In this document: positions 9,671 to 17,701 of the stretch, one piece after another
How positions within the stretch are numbered: position 1 is the stretch's first letter
Layout: every line of letters begins with the position of its first letter
From: Pararhodonellum marinum
Lineage (GTDB): Bacteria; Bacteroidota; Bacteroidia; Cytophagales; Cyclobacteriaceae
DNA length: 64,000 nucleotides
NCBI RefSeq assembly: GCF_015354735.1
Contig: NZ_JACEFJ010000001.1
Location: 558,001-622,000, forward strand
Reading direction: 5' to 3'
Position numbers and translations under genes: made by a program
The notes under the pieces: model-generated
The model's input: only the letters and a program-made list of their open reading frames with translations
Databases searched by the model: none
What the model was told of the DNA's origin: nothing

Positions 9671-9898
9671 TCAATTTAAAATTATGTGTAGGTACGGAAT
9701 GATGCCAGTAAAATGGTAATTCAATGTAATTCTCTTCAGCAAATTGATTTCCAAGTCCTTAAATTTTGCGTCTATTTTTTTGTTGTAGCCTTCTATTTGT
9801 GGTTGGTGGTCAAGATCATAAGAAGCTAGAATACAAGTTTCAGGTTTTCGTTCCAGTTTGTAATACCGCTTTGAATTGCCTGTAAATGGTATGTCCGC
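9671..9898 (-). pseudogene. Possible gene remnant (open frame without start)
   Basis: A 75-codon open frame bounded by stops on both sides (TGA at 9899-9901 upstream, TGA at 9671-9673) reads ADIPFTGNSKRYYKLERKPE and on to LHIILN. It has no ATG, GTG or TTG near its beginning. Amino-acid composition looks coding-like. I do not recognise a family; a truncated gene or chance are both possible. Confidence 0.3.
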
Positions 9899-9954
9899 TC
9901 ATCAAGTAGGAGAGATGAGAAAAGTTTAACGTGAATATGTCATGCTCCTATCAA

Positions 9955-11034
9955 TCAATCGTTAGTTGAGGATGTCAGTACCCACAATTCCACTTCTTCT
10001 TTACCCCGCCAATGTTGGTTTCTCTTCGTTTTTTCGGATGCTTCTTTTACTGATTTTTTAAGGCATTTTTCCAATACAAAACGATTACCTGAAAGGAGTT
10101 CTTTTTTGATTGGATGTTCTGTTGTCACCTGTGTGATTTGGGCTATATTGGAAAAAAGGATTACAATTTTACCACCTGCAAGTAAGCGTTTGTGTGCTGC
10201 TTCAAAAAAATCGGGGAAGAGTTGTTCGTTGTAATAGATTGCTTCATCCAATTTGTTCAATTCTTGCATGGCAGGTAACCACGGTGGATTGAAAACAATT
10301 AACTCGGTTGGTTTCTCCCATTTGCCAAACAAATGCCCAAAATCAATTTCTATTTTTCTGGCTAATTTGGTTCCTTCCATAGATTCTGATAATCCGATAA
10401 TGGCATTGGGATTGATATCTGTTCCAAATATTTTTTGAAAACCGTGTTGCACCATCAGTAAGGATAGTACACCACTTCCAACCCCAATATCAACGGCTGT
10501 TTTTTTTGGTCCTTCATACCGTTTCAACCAATTGTCAAATAGATTTAAATGCTCAAACCGAGTAGGGAAATAAACGCCAAAATAAGGGTGGATTTTATTG
10601 CGTAAAACGGGGATATGAATTCCATTTTTATACCATTGCCATGCACTGTTTAACCCTTGAATTTGAGGTAGTGGCAAGAAAAACTCGTTCAATTCCGGAT
10701 ACAATTTTTCTAACCACCCAATCACCGGTGCTTTTCTCACCATGAGTTTATGTTCTTTAACATGGATTAGAATGAGATGGGATAATTTTCTGAATTCCGC
10801 ACGAAAGGCTCTTTGTTCGAGAAAAGAATCATTCGGCAGCGTATTTTTGAGATAAGAAGTCAGTTCTCGAAGGAGATACAAACCATTGCTGTAAATTTCT
10901 TCCACTAAAATTTGCTTGCCTGCCAGCAATGTCTGAATCGTTTCTCGAATATCGGATTTACGTGTAAATGATCCTATGTCAATTCCCGCTTTGATAGGTT
11001 CGGGCCTATTTACTTGTAAAGTGTTATTGACCAT
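9955..11034 (-). CDS. Class I methyltransferase with NPPW motif (PrmC/MTS-like)
   Basis: A 359-residue protein. The C-terminal half carries AVDIGVGSGVLSLLMVQHG (SAM-binding motif I), the acidic motif II GTDINPNAI and the catalytic-type ELIVFNPPWLP, as in N6-adenine or glutamine-amide methyltransferases of the MTS family. The N-terminal 170 residues are unassigned and may recognise the substrate. It sits at the left edge of the cassette array and lacks an att-like site, so I treat it as flanking DNA. Confidence 0.85.
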   Translation of the reverse strand: MVNNTLQVNRPEPIKAGIDIGSFTRKSDIRETIQTLLAGKQILVEEIYSNGLYLLRELTSYLKNTLPNDSFLEQRAFRAEFRKLSHLILIHVKEHKLMVRKAPVIGWLEKLYPELNEFFLPLPQIQGLNSAWQWYKNGIHIPVLRNKIHPYFGVYFPTRFEHLNLFDNWLKRYEGPKKTAVDIGVGSGVLSLLMVQHGFQKIFGTDINPNAIIGLSESMEGTKLARKIEIDFGHLFGKWEKPTELIVFNPPWLPAMQELNKLDEAIYYNEQLFPDFFEAAHKRLLAGGKIVILFSNIAQITQVTTEHPIKKELLSGNRFVLEKCLKKSVKEASEKTKRNQHWRGKEEVELWVLTSSTND

Positions 11035-11055
11035 TTTTTGAAGATTAGAAGAATT

Positions 11056-11380
11056 TTATATTGAAAGAGGATTGGCGAAAAGAAAATGCCGGGTTTCGGT
11101 CATCTTGCTCTTAACTTCATCGAATTTTGCAGGAAGTGATTCAATATTCTTTTTTTTTTTTCCTACTGTCCATTCACTTTCAATGTTTGCCACATTATTT
11201 TCAATTTTGACCGTAACATGTTCTCTCCAGAACTCATTTTTTTTTTAGGTTCACTATCAGTTTGCCTTTGAGTTGCCCTTTTCCGAATTCAATGCAACAT
11301 GGTGGTTTTACACGTAGGTATTCTACTGAGATTACACCTGTTAAGCCAGTAAACAGGCTTATGTTATTTTTTTGGGTTGG
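11056..11380 (-). pseudogene. Degenerate gene, family unknown
   Basis: Two minus-strand frames join across an A10 run near 11241-11250. The upstream frame reads NISLFTGLTGVISVEYLRVK and continues to KLIVNLKKK. The downstream frame reads NEFWREHVTVKIENNVANIE and ends FANPLSI. Read as one frame with an indel in the A run they give about 105 residues. I do not recognise the family. It looks like an old frameshifted cassette at the distal end of the array. Confidence 0.45.
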
Positions 11381-11415
11381 TGCCAGTGCTCTTTATTTCT
11401 CGTAAAGTAAGATAT

Positions 11416-11598
11416 TTATTTCAGTGAATTTTGTGAGGCCTTTTCTTCTTTCAATTTTACTGTCCCACCATATTTTTGGGTATCAAATTTCTTTTTGCTC
11501 TTGATTTTAGAAAACACTTTTTCAATCGCTTTTCTGTCTGCCCCCTTTTTTATAACTGCCACCATAGGTCTCAATTCCAATCTATCGATTTGATGCAC
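11416..11598 (-). CDS. Small antitoxin-like protein, possibly orphan
   Basis: A 60-residue (or 49-residue from ATG 11565) protein. Its KKKFDTQKYGGTVKLKEE segment resembles the FDAKKYxGxIKLKEDPL tail found in short Bacteroidetes antitoxins that precede PIN or RelE toxins. The last residues differ from that pattern and no toxin follows, so it is either orphaned or degenerate. The annotated ATG lies on the edge of a partial att-like repeat, which makes the internal start plausible. Confidence 0.45.
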   Translation of the reverse strand: MHQIDRLELRPMVAVIKKGADRKAIEKVFSKIKSKKKFDTQKYGGTVKLKEEKASQNSLK

Positions 11599-11655
11599 AT
11601 CACTGTCATAGAAGCACGAACCCCGCTTTTGAAAAATGGCTGTTTTCGGCAGTAA
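11590..11655. repeat. attC-like site, right arm only
   Basis: The arm ACGAACCCCGCTTTTG then AATGGCTGTTTTCGGCAG matches the right arm of the complete site at 21.8 kb (ACGAAACCCCCGCTTTTG, then ACGGCTGTTAGCAG). The core GTTAG has become GTTTT and I see no left arm. It lies between the stop of the membrane-protein gene (11667) and the antitoxin-like gene. Probably a decayed cassette junction. Confidence 0.5.
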
Positions 11656-11666
11656 TTCTTTTATTT

Positions 11667-12287
11667 TCAGTCATATATATAGTATTTCCACTTTTCTTTA
11701 CCTGTTTCATATAAAATTTCCAATCCACCTTCCGCTCTTTGATTTTCTGTTGGGTCGTAAACCACAACTTCAAAATTGAAACCCATAATTACATTTTGAG
11801 AGAATGTCAGTTTAAAGTGGTCTTCTTTCTTTTCGTAGTAGTAACCTGATATTCCCATAATCCAAGGATCCGGAATGTTTTTTATATAATCAGGCTTTAA
11901 CTCAGAAATGTCGTCTGGATAGTGATTATTATTTTTCCTAAATTTCTCAATGGCAGTAATTAATTTGTCTGCGTTGTTAATTGCTATGGTTCTACTGATT
12001 TCTCTGGCGAGTTCTGAACCCCATATAGATAGAATAATGGTTATAGTCGGAACTGTCCACAGTAAAACTGGTATTACTTTTTTTTTCTCTGTGGCTAATT
12101 GATTAAATGTCCAAACAAGTCCGATTGGTATGAATAGAAGTCCGATAAAACTACCAAGTTGTGCGAAACTGAAAATTATGTTTGTCGGTCTGCTCAAAAA
12201 ACTTGGTCCTGGCAAAAAAGGAGATAGGACCAACAAAATTGTCAGTATGTTAATCCCGATTGTTGTTTTCCACTGTTTTCTGGTCAT
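11667..12287 (-). CDS. Membrane protein with C-terminal extracytoplasmic domain
   Basis: Starting at ATG 12287, the 206-residue protein has three predicted membrane helices (about 10-30, 40-65 and 73-93), then a soluble C-terminal region beginning REISRTIAINNADKLITAIE and containing NNHYPDDISELKPDYIKNIPDPW. That segment resembles the helix-loop of type II secretion pseudopilins. An upstream in-frame ATG at 12374 would translate part of the att-like repeat, so it was rejected. Function unknown. Confidence 0.65.
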   Translation of the reverse strand: MTRKQWKTTIGINILTILLVLSPFLPGPSFLSRPTNIIFSFAQLGSFIGLLFIPIGLVWTFNQLATEKKKVIPVLLWTVPTITIILSIWGSELAREISRTIAINNADKLITAIEKFRKNNNHYPDDISELKPDYIKNIPDPWIMGISGYYYEKKEDHFKLTFSQNVIMGFNFEVVVYDPTENQRAEGGLEILYETGKEKWKYYIYD

Positions 12288-12308
12288 TCGTCTTGTTGTT
12301 GTATTGTA

Positions 12309-12455
12309 GCACCTAATATAGCCGCTTTTTGGGTTTTGTATTTGGGCGGGTTTCGGAGAAAAAACTGTTAGCATACCAAAAAGGTTGATTCGAGGTAGAA
12401 TGTTGATTTTTTATCCATGTCACACCCCATCGGACGAACGCCATTTGTACGCTGT
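12309..12455. repeat. attC-like site, degenerate cores
   Basis: It shares its central segment with the 24.7 kb site (TTTCGGAG, AAAACTGT, then GAGGTAGAATGTT). Arms TTTGGGCGGG and CACCCCATCGGACG are still partly complementary, but both outer cores have lost AAC/GTT (CCTAATATAG and TTTGTACG). It abuts the stop of the secreted-protein gene (12457) and precedes the start at 12287, as expected for a cassette junction. Confidence 0.6.
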
Positions 12456-12456
12456 A

Positions 12457-12963
12457 TTATTTTAAATATCTTTTCAATTCAGCTTCTTTATATCCCATTT
12501 TGATAAATGCTGGTATCATATTTAGCATTTGTTCAAACTGTTCCAAAGAGGAAGCAGAAGTCCCTCCACCGGTAATATATTTTGAGTTATCTAATGCAAT
12601 ATTATCAACCCTTGTTAGACGTCCTGCAATAGTTGTAAATCCTGGTTCGAAAAGATGTAGGACGAAGAATCCTTCTTCGTTCTTGTTTGTCGATCCGTTT
12701 AGAACGTCATTGATAAATACTTTTCCATTCCTAAAATCTGCATCCGTTGGCATATTTTTACTTTTGATTATTACAGGAGTCAATCCTATTTTTGCCCCGT
12801 TCTTTTTTTTACTTGTTTCGGTAACAACAAATCCGTAGTAATCACCTGAGTTGGCCTTAAAGCTAAGGCAATCCCCTACAGCAAATTCATTTTGACTTTG
12901 GCCCATAGATGTTAAAATTAGAATAGTAAGATAGAAGATAAGTAACGGAAATTTCTTTATCAT
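12457..12963 (-). CDS. Hypothetical secreted protein
   Basis: From ATG 12963 the protein has a signal peptide (MIKKFPLLIFYLTILILTS) and about 145 mature residues with beta-rich character (FAVGDCLSFKANSGDYYGFV) and a helical C-terminus. I do not recognise it. The frame is open 35 codons further upstream, but that part is the att-like repeat at 12979-13102, which supports the internal start. The stop codon lies 2 bases from the next att-like site. Confidence 0.6.
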   Translation of the reverse strand: MIKKFPLLIFYLTILILTSMGQSQNEFAVGDCLSFKANSGDYYGFVVTETSKKKNGAKIGLTPVIIKSKNMPTDADFRNGKVFINDVLNGSTNKNEEGFFVLHLFEPGFTTIAGRLTRVDNIALDNSKYITGGGTSASSLEQFEQMLNMIPAFIKMGYKEAELKRYLK

Positions 12964-12978
12964 GGGTTTGTTATATTG

Positions 12979-13102
12979 TTCAACGTGTAGACTAAGAAAT
13001 GTAGGGCTTTCATTAACTGTCCGCCGAAACTTAAGTTTGCTAGGTAAAGTTACCTTTCCGAAAGCCATGTCTATCTTATTTCTTCTTAGGTGATATTGTG
13101 GT
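12979..13102. repeat. attC-like site, partly decayed
   Basis: Left end TTCAACGTGTAGACTAAGAA pairs with right end TTCTTCTTAGGTGATATTGTGG (stem CTAAGAA). The right end also matches the right arms of the 14.8, 17.7 and 19.5 kb sites (CCAAGGTGATGTTGTGG), with GTTG changed to ATTG. It separates the GNAT remnant from the secreted-protein gene. Confidence 0.55.
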
Positions 13103-13109
13103 GCGTTTT

Positions 13110-13345
13110 TTAAATTATTTGTTTAATGGTACTCATTGGAAGGAACAATTTTTCACTATCTGGCAGTGGTTCAAATCCATATTTTTTGTAAAAGTTCACA
13201 GCAAATTCATTAATAGGGTCTACGGAAACAGCTATTGCTCAGGTGCTTTCTTCCGATAATCTAAATGCGCTACTAATCATGTCCCTTTTGCAATTATGTC
13301 TCTTGCTAGTCGTCCGAGTAAAATGACAGGAGCATTATCAAACTA
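13110..13345 (-). pseudogene. Degenerate GNAT acetyltransferase (toxin-type)
   Basis: Minus-strand fragments in different frames spell PVILLGRLARDIIAKGT, then VDPINEFAVNFYKKYGF and EPLPDSEKLFLPMSTIKQ. These are the acetyl-CoA-binding and C-terminal blocks of GNAT toxins of the TacT/AtaT kind. Frameshifts and a missing N-terminus make it non-functional. No antitoxin gene remains next to it. Confidence 0.7.
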
Positions 13346-13388
13346 GTTTACAGACCAAGATAGGAATGAAGTTTCAATTTACTAGACA

Positions 13389-13420
13389 ACCCCCATTGCA
13401 GCCAAACGGGTGTTATGAGC
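13389..13420. repeat. attC-like site, right arm only
   Basis: CCCCCATTGCAGCCAAACGG followed by GTGTTATGAG closely matches the right arm of the 24.7 kb site (CCCGCCATTGAGCCAAACG, then CCTGTTAGCG). It lies 10 bases from the SanA-like stop codon. The left arm has been lost with the 5' part of the GNAT remnant. Confidence 0.55.
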
Positions 13421-13430
13421 CGTTAAAATG

Positions 13431-14069
13431 TCATTCAATTGTAATCTTTTCTCCTAAGAATTTAGGTTTCGTGTTAAGAATGAAATCAACCATTACCTTA
13501 ACCCTAGCAAATTTCTCACGAATCTTTGTTCTTAAACCATTGTAGACATCAACATCTTTTGCATTAAAACCTATGGCATCCAGGTTTAATCTTTTTGCAA
13601 TGTAAACCGCTCGTTGATTATGGAATTCTTGTGAGATTATTGTGAAGTGATTTTGTCCAAAAATTTCTTTCATTCTATAAACTGAGTCAAATGTTCTAAA
13701 TCCTGCATAATCAAGATAGATGCTGTTTTCTGGAATTCCTCTTTTAAGGAGTTCTTCTTTCATGTCTTGTGGTTCATTGTAGTCATTTTTGCTATTATCA
13801 CCGCTTATGACAACCTTTCTGATTTTTCCAGCCTTGTAAAGCAATTCAGTCGCAATAATTCGGTTTTCAAAATATTGATTTTTTCTTCCTGACTTTAAAT
13901 ACTTTGAAGTACCCAGCAATAAGGCAACGCTATTCTCAGGAATGGATTCAGTATTTGTGAAAATATGTTTCTCTGTTTGCTTTTCAACCCCGTAATCAAT
14001 GCTTAAAACGATTATAAAAAGCAGGATAAATCCTAAAAAAAGTATCTGTCCTATTGTTTTTTTTGACAT
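13431..14069 (-). CDS. SanA/YdcF-like (DUF218) membrane-anchored protein
   Basis: A 212-residue protein with one N-terminal membrane helix (about 7-26). A DUF218 fold follows: SVALLLGTSKY, a nucleotide-binding-like KVVISGDNS, DMKEELLKRGIP and FTIISQEFHNQRAVYIAKR. This is the pattern of SanA (vancomycin exclusion in E. coli) and YdcF. Its role in envelope integrity is known only for the E. coli homologue. It occupies one cassette of the array. Confidence 0.8.
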   Translation of the reverse strand: MSKKTIGQILFLGFILLFIIVLSIDYGVEKQTEKHIFTNTESIPENSVALLLGTSKYLKSGRKNQYFENRIIATELLYKAGKIRKVVISGDNSKNDYNEPQDMKEELLKRGIPENSIYLDYAGFRTFDSVYRMKEIFGQNHFTIISQEFHNQRAVYIAKRLNLDAIGFNAKDVDVYNGLRTKIREKFARVKVMVDFILNTKPKFLGEKITIE

Positions 14070-14102
14070 AGTTGCTGAATTAGGAAATGCATTTTAAATG
14101 GC

Positions 14103-14243
14103 CCATAGCGTTTTAGTGTTTGGTTGTAGGGGATAAATCCAGCGGATTTGTCCGCTTACACGAATATAATAAATTTGAATACACTTCGGGCGACTGTATC
14201 GCCCGCTATTAAACAAACCCAATGGTAAAGCTCATGAGCGTCA
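14103..14243. repeat. attC-like site, weak
   Basis: A palindrome-containing spacer between the membrane-protein stop (14241) and SanA-like start. Inner complementary blocks include GATAAATCCAGCGGATTTGTCCGC and CGGGCGACTGTATCGCCCG (local hairpins). Outer ends read CATAGCG and GAGCGTC, so AAC/GTT have become AGC/GTC. The position fits a cassette junction; the sequence match is weak. Confidence 0.4.
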
Positions 14244-14684
14244 AACACTTTTTTTTCTGTTGTCATTTGGTCTTTTTAATAGACCAAGGTTAAACCCAAT
14301 TATTGCTCCTGTCATCGGTAGAAAAAATGTAAAATAAGTTACCCAGGAGTTCTTCATTTTGTCAGCATGGAAGAAAGTCAAATAGTACCATATCAGTAGT
14401 CCTAAAAATAGTCCAATAACACTTTGTAACAAAAATCTAATAAAATTCTTCTGTTCGCCTTTCTCTTTCAAATATTTGTAACCATCATAACCAATTCCTG
14501 TCTGCATGCCAATAAATCCAACAAACACTGTCAATAAAACACTGTAAAACATGTCCACATGATTTCCTTTAAGTTCACCGTACAGAGCTATCAATAGTGC
14601 AATAACTAAAACTCCTCCAAATCCAAATATTAATCCCATAAGAACTTGTCCCGAAATGAGTCCAAATTTTTGATAGTTGTTCAT
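14241..14684 (-). CDS. Small four-helix membrane protein
   Basis: A 147-residue protein with four predicted transmembrane helices (about 8-34, 44-64, 83-104 and 117-136) and a basic C-terminus (KRPNDNRKKSV). I do not recognise the family. It fills one cassette, with att-like sites directly on both sides. Product and role unknown. Confidence 0.65.
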   Translation of the reverse strand: MNNYQKFGLISGQVLMGLIFGFGGVLVIALLIALYGELKGNHVDMFYSVLLTVFVGFIGMQTGIGYDGYKYLKEKGEQKNFIRFLLQSVIGLFLGLLIWYYLTFFHADKMKNSWVTYFTFFLPMTGAIIGFNLGLLKRPNDNRKKSV

Positions 14685-14707
14685 GGTTTTATTTTCCTAT
14701 GCATAAG

Positions 14708-14857
14708 CTACAACGTGGTTCAGCTTGGAGACGGCGGGCCTGCCTGACGTCAGGCAGGCATTCGGAGCCGTTCTCTTCCAGCCTACTCCCAACTTCAAAG
14801 ATACTGATTTTCATAGTTATTCGGTACCGCCCGCTGTATCCAAGGTGATGTTGTGGT
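14708..14857. repeat. attC-like site
   Basis: Left arm ACAACGTGGTTCAGCTTGG then GACGGCGGGC pairs with right arm ACCGCCCGCTGTATCCAAGG then TGATGTTGTGG, with AAC and GTT at the two ends. The loop holds a perfect mini-palindrome, GCCTGCCTGACGTCAGGC. It lies 10 bases after the PIN remnant stop and 23 bases before the membrane-protein start in the direction of transcription. Confidence 0.75.
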
Positions 14858-14867
14858 GTCGTGATTT

Positions 14868-15273
14868 TTATTCTTGTGAAATAAATTCCGCCCATGAGAC
14901 TATTTGTGTGTTTTCAATCTTCCCTAACACTAATAAATCAGAATCTCCTGTTACTAAGAAATCTGCTTTACCATCAATCCACAGACTCAATAAAAAATTA
15001 TCTTTTGGATCCCTACATTCATCGATTTTTGATTCCACATTTATTAATTCCCCAAAGGTTTCAATTTGGGCCAGAAGTGTCTTGATATCTGATTTTTAAA
15101 AAATCTTTTGAATTTGGGCCTTTCCGAAACCTCTAAAAACTCTTCAAGCAATTCTTGGGAAAAATCAGTGTTACTGCGCCAGATTCAAGAAGCACTTCCA
15201 ATTCCTTTTGTCTCTTTGATATCAAAAAACTTATCCACAGATTAGTGTCTAAAATTACCCTTCTATTTTTCAT
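14868..15273 (-). pseudogene. PIN-domain toxin, frameshifted
   Basis: Starts at ATG 15273 with MKNRRVILDTNLWISFLIS, the first PIN acidic motif. It needs two one-base corrections: at a T/C run near 15167, to give FSQELLEEFLEVSERPKFKR, and at an A/T run near 15098, to give KSDIKTLLAQIETF. The end is intact (CRDPKDNFLLSLW, then KADFLVTGDSDLL). All PIN residues are recognisable but no full frame exists. Start overlaps the antitoxin stop by 11 bases, a classic TA operon. Confidence 0.85.
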
Positions 15274-15478
15274 ATCGGGCTTTGCGAACAGCTTCAACCT
15301 CTTTTGTAATTTCTTCTAAACTTGGGGTTTCATCTGACCTACTTCTGAATTTTTTCAATACTTCAGAAAAAGCATTCTCAGATTTGTCTTTCTTAATCCT
15401 TATCAAATCCAAATTTGCCAAGTCTTTCAAAAGGTCTTTGGCTTTGGGATTCAATATCTCAATTCCAATAGTTTCCAT
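15263..15478 (-). CDS. Antitoxin of a PIN-type toxin-antitoxin pair
   Basis: A 71-residue protein with the Bacteroidetes antitoxin pattern METIGIEILNPKAKDLLKDL, then LIRIKK and a charged C-terminus (SLEEITKEVEAVRKARYEK) that would fold on the toxin. Its frame is intact while the downstream PIN toxin is frameshifted. The second IS1182-like remnant begins 68 bases upstream. Confidence 0.82.
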   Translation of the reverse strand: METIGIEILNPKAKDLLKDLANLDLIRIKKDKSENAFSEVLKKFRSRSDETPSLEEITKEVEAVRKARYEK

Positions 15479-15545
15479 ATTTTTAATCTTTCTTAAAGAT
15501 ACGAAATTTTTAAATCGGTGACCATTTTATCATGCACCACAACGG

Positions 15546-16266
15546 CAGTTTGTCCAAAAACCTCCGTTATCTTTTCGCATAGACTAAATATAAGCCCATT
15601 TCCTTGAATTTGGGTGGAGCTTTAGAAATTGGCAGTTATGGAATCTGTAATTTCAAATCGATGGATAAGCTTTTTTCGGATGCTTATAAAGTCCAATATG
15701 GACCTGTACTGAGCCTGCCGAAGTATTATAGGCCACAAACATGAACCCAACATCCGAAGAGTCCCTGTCCTTTCCCTTTTGGGTGATGATGAAGTGGAAG
15801 TTCTACTGTCTTTTGATTGTTCCGTAGTTGTGTTCGATGATGGCCTGCCTCCGTTTGTAGAGGTGTCCTTTTGCTCCACGTTCCTCTTAGCTCGATGTTG
15901 CGTCTGCGTTCCCTTTCCAGTGCTCTGGAACTTCTGATCATGTTAAGATATCTGTAGATAAAAAGCCTTAGCAGGTCGCCGGGATGGTAGGCAGGCCTGC
16001 CATTGTCGACAAAGTCCATCTCAAAACCAAAAGACTTTAGGTCAAGGCGTTCACAAACAGATCGATTAGGCGTGTTTCATTATCAAACTCAAGGGAATCG
16101 TCCAGGCAGGTGGGGAAAAGTGCAAGCTGGGTGCGGTCGGTGCCCTGCCAAAGGCAGACAGGCTTATATGAATTTCATGCTAGAATTTACAAAAATTACC
16201 CTATATATCCCATAGAAAAAATGTGAAATTCAATCTTACCACAAGGTGGGGTTTTTAGACAGTCTG
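15546..16266. mobile_element. IS1182-like element, internally deleted remnant
   Basis: The left terminal CAGTTTGTCCAAAAACC and the reverse complement of the right terminal, CAGACTGTCTAAAAACC, form an imperfect inverted repeat. Flanks are ACGG at 15542-15545 and ACGT at 16267-16270, compatible with a mutated 4-bp target duplication. Removing the element rejoins CACAACG to TTAAGAATATAGG, rebuilding the left arm of an att-like site. About 720 bp remain, with a broken transposase inside. Confidence 0.7.
15653..16143 (-). pseudogene. IS1182-family transposase remnant
   Basis: The N-terminal part reads LIDLFVNAL, then NGRPAYHPGDLLRLFIYRYL and IRSSRALERERRRNIELRG, as in IS1182 transposases. It is joined in another frame directly to C-terminal motifs LYKRRQAIIEHNYGTIKRQ and FIITQKGKDRDSSDVGFMF. 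The catalytic middle is missing, with frameshifts and stops. Similar N-terminal motifs occur in the transposase at 22.9 kb. Confidence 0.85.
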
Positions 16267-16393
16267 ACGTTAAGAATATAGGGCGATGGGCGGTTCAAGG
16301 CTCCAAACTACCAATTGCCTACATATTTTCTTAAAGGTAATTATTTTCAGCTTTATCACGATTTGCTCAATGACCTATATTTAGTGTTAGCGG
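16267..16393. repeat. attC-like site split by the IS remnant
   Basis: Together with CACAACG at 15538-15544 this makes a complete site. The left arm AACG|TTAAGAATATAGG and GCGATGGGC pairs with the right arm GCTCAATGACCTATATTTAG then TGTTAGCGG. The AAC and GTT cores are intact. The IS remnant is inserted inside the left core. Confidence 0.65.
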
Positions 16394-16566
16394 TTCGCCT
16401 TTTTTGTCTATATGTTATTTGTCTATTGGTTTAGTCTGTTGGGGTGCATTGACTTGGTGACTCTTTTGGAATTGTTGCTTTGTACCGTTGGTCTGTGCAA
16501 ATTGCAAATGTGCCATCAAAAGCGCTGGATTTTATTTTATAAGCAAATATACTTTTAAATGAAACA

Positions 16567-16956
16567 TTACTTTTTCTTTTTTCTTTCACTGTTAAGTCTG
16601 TATTGTTTACCCCACTCTGCCAAAGATTGCATTATTGGCGACAACGTAAGCCCAAACTCGGTTAATGTGTATTCAACCTTTGGTGGAATTTCAGCATAAA
16701 TTTTCCTGCGTATTAACCCATCATCTTCTAATTCTCTCAACTGCTTAGTAAGCATTGATTGCGTAATTCTTTTTACACTTCGCTTCAATTCCCCAAACCT
16801 TGCGGGAGAGGTATGATAGATAGCATTAATTAAAATGGCTTTCCATTTTCCACCTAAAACTTGCATTGTTGCAGTTACTGGGCAAGATTTTTCATCAAAA
16901 ACGATTTTTTTTTCTATGTTAATTCTCTGATTATCAATTATAGTATTGTTTTTCAT
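16567..16956 (-). CDS. HxlR-family transcriptional regulator
   Basis: A 129-residue winged-helix protein with the HxlR signature CPVTATMQVLGGKWKAILI, then RFGELKRSVKRITQSMLTKQ, LRELEDDGLIRRKIYAEIPP and VEYTLTEFG. It is transcribed divergently from the YCII protein at 17055, with a 98-bp shared promoter region, so it probably regulates that gene and itself. It lies inside the cassette array. Confidence 0.92.
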   Translation of the reverse strand: MKNNTIIDNQRINIEKKIVFDEKSCPVTATMQVLGGKWKAILINAIYHTSPARFGELKRSVKRITQSMLTKQLRELEDDGLIRRKIYAEIPPKVEYTLTEFGLTLSPIMQSLAEWGKQYRLNSERKKKK

Positions 16957-17054
16957 ACTTACTTAATTTATTTGTCCTACTTGTAGTAATAAAAATTACT
17001 TTCAAAATTTGTTCTATAAAATTAAACAATACTAACATTAAAAAATAAAACAAA

Positions 17055-17402
17055 ATGGAAAAATTCGTATTTATATTCAGAGGTGGTGATACTCATATTT
17101 CCACTGCTGATTCACAAGCCGCAATGGACATCATTCAAACGTGGAATGATTGGATGCAAGGACTGGCCGAAAAAGGAATTCTTGCTGGAGGCGATGCACT
17201 TCAAGTATCAGGCAAGCATGTGAATGGTTCAAAAAAAGTAGTTTCAGATGGTCCGTATGCTGAAGGAAAGGAAATGGTTGGCGGCTACTTAATCGTAAAT
17301 GCAAAAGACATTGACGATGCCGTGGAAATTTCAAAAGGTTGTCCGATTTTTAATGAAGACGGAAGCTTAGAAGTTCGTCAAGTTCAGAAACGTGAAAATT
17401 AA
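17055..17402 (+). CDS. YCII-related (DGPF) protein
   Basis: A 115-residue protein with the conserved DGPYAEGKEMVGGYLIV motif of the YCII/DGPF family and the opening FVFIFRGGD. The fold is a ferredoxin-like alpha/beta dimer; the biochemical role of the family is poorly known. It is the only complete non-IS gene in the array on the + strand, paired with the divergent HxlR regulator. Confidence 0.9.
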   Translation: MEKFVFIFRGGDTHISTADSQAAMDIIQTWNDWMQGLAEKGILAGGDALQVSGKHVNGSKKVVSDGPYAEGKEMVGGYLIVNAKDIDDAVEISKGCPIFNEDGSLEVRQVQKREN

Positions 17403-17537
17403 TTTCTGATGTTCAAAATTCAGAAGTTACATTACGATTGACCATCTTTTTCGCCAGAAGACGGGAAAGATGGTTTCTGTTATAACGCATATTATTTGTC
17501 TGTTTGTTTAATGTTTGCAGTGTTGTCAATAGGATGA

Positions 17538-17691
17538 CCGCTAACGGGATTCAGTTTGGAGACGGCGGGCCTGTCTGACGCCAGGCAGGCATTCGAAGCC
17601 GTTCTCTTCAAGCCTACTCCAAACTTCTTAAAGATACTAAACTTTCAATTTACGCTGAACCGCCCGCTGTCTTCCAAGGTGATGTTATGCA
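17538..17691. repeat. attC-like site
   Basis: Left arm CGCTAACGGGATTCAGTTTGG, GACGGCGGGC pairs with right arm AACCGCCCGCTG, TTCCAAGG, TGATGTTATGC. Ends carry AAC and GTT. The loop contains the near-perfect palindrome GCCTGTCTGACGCCAGGC. It lies 10 bases from the Fic stop codon. Confidence 0.75.
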
Positions 17692-17701
17692 CTGTTCTTT
17701 T

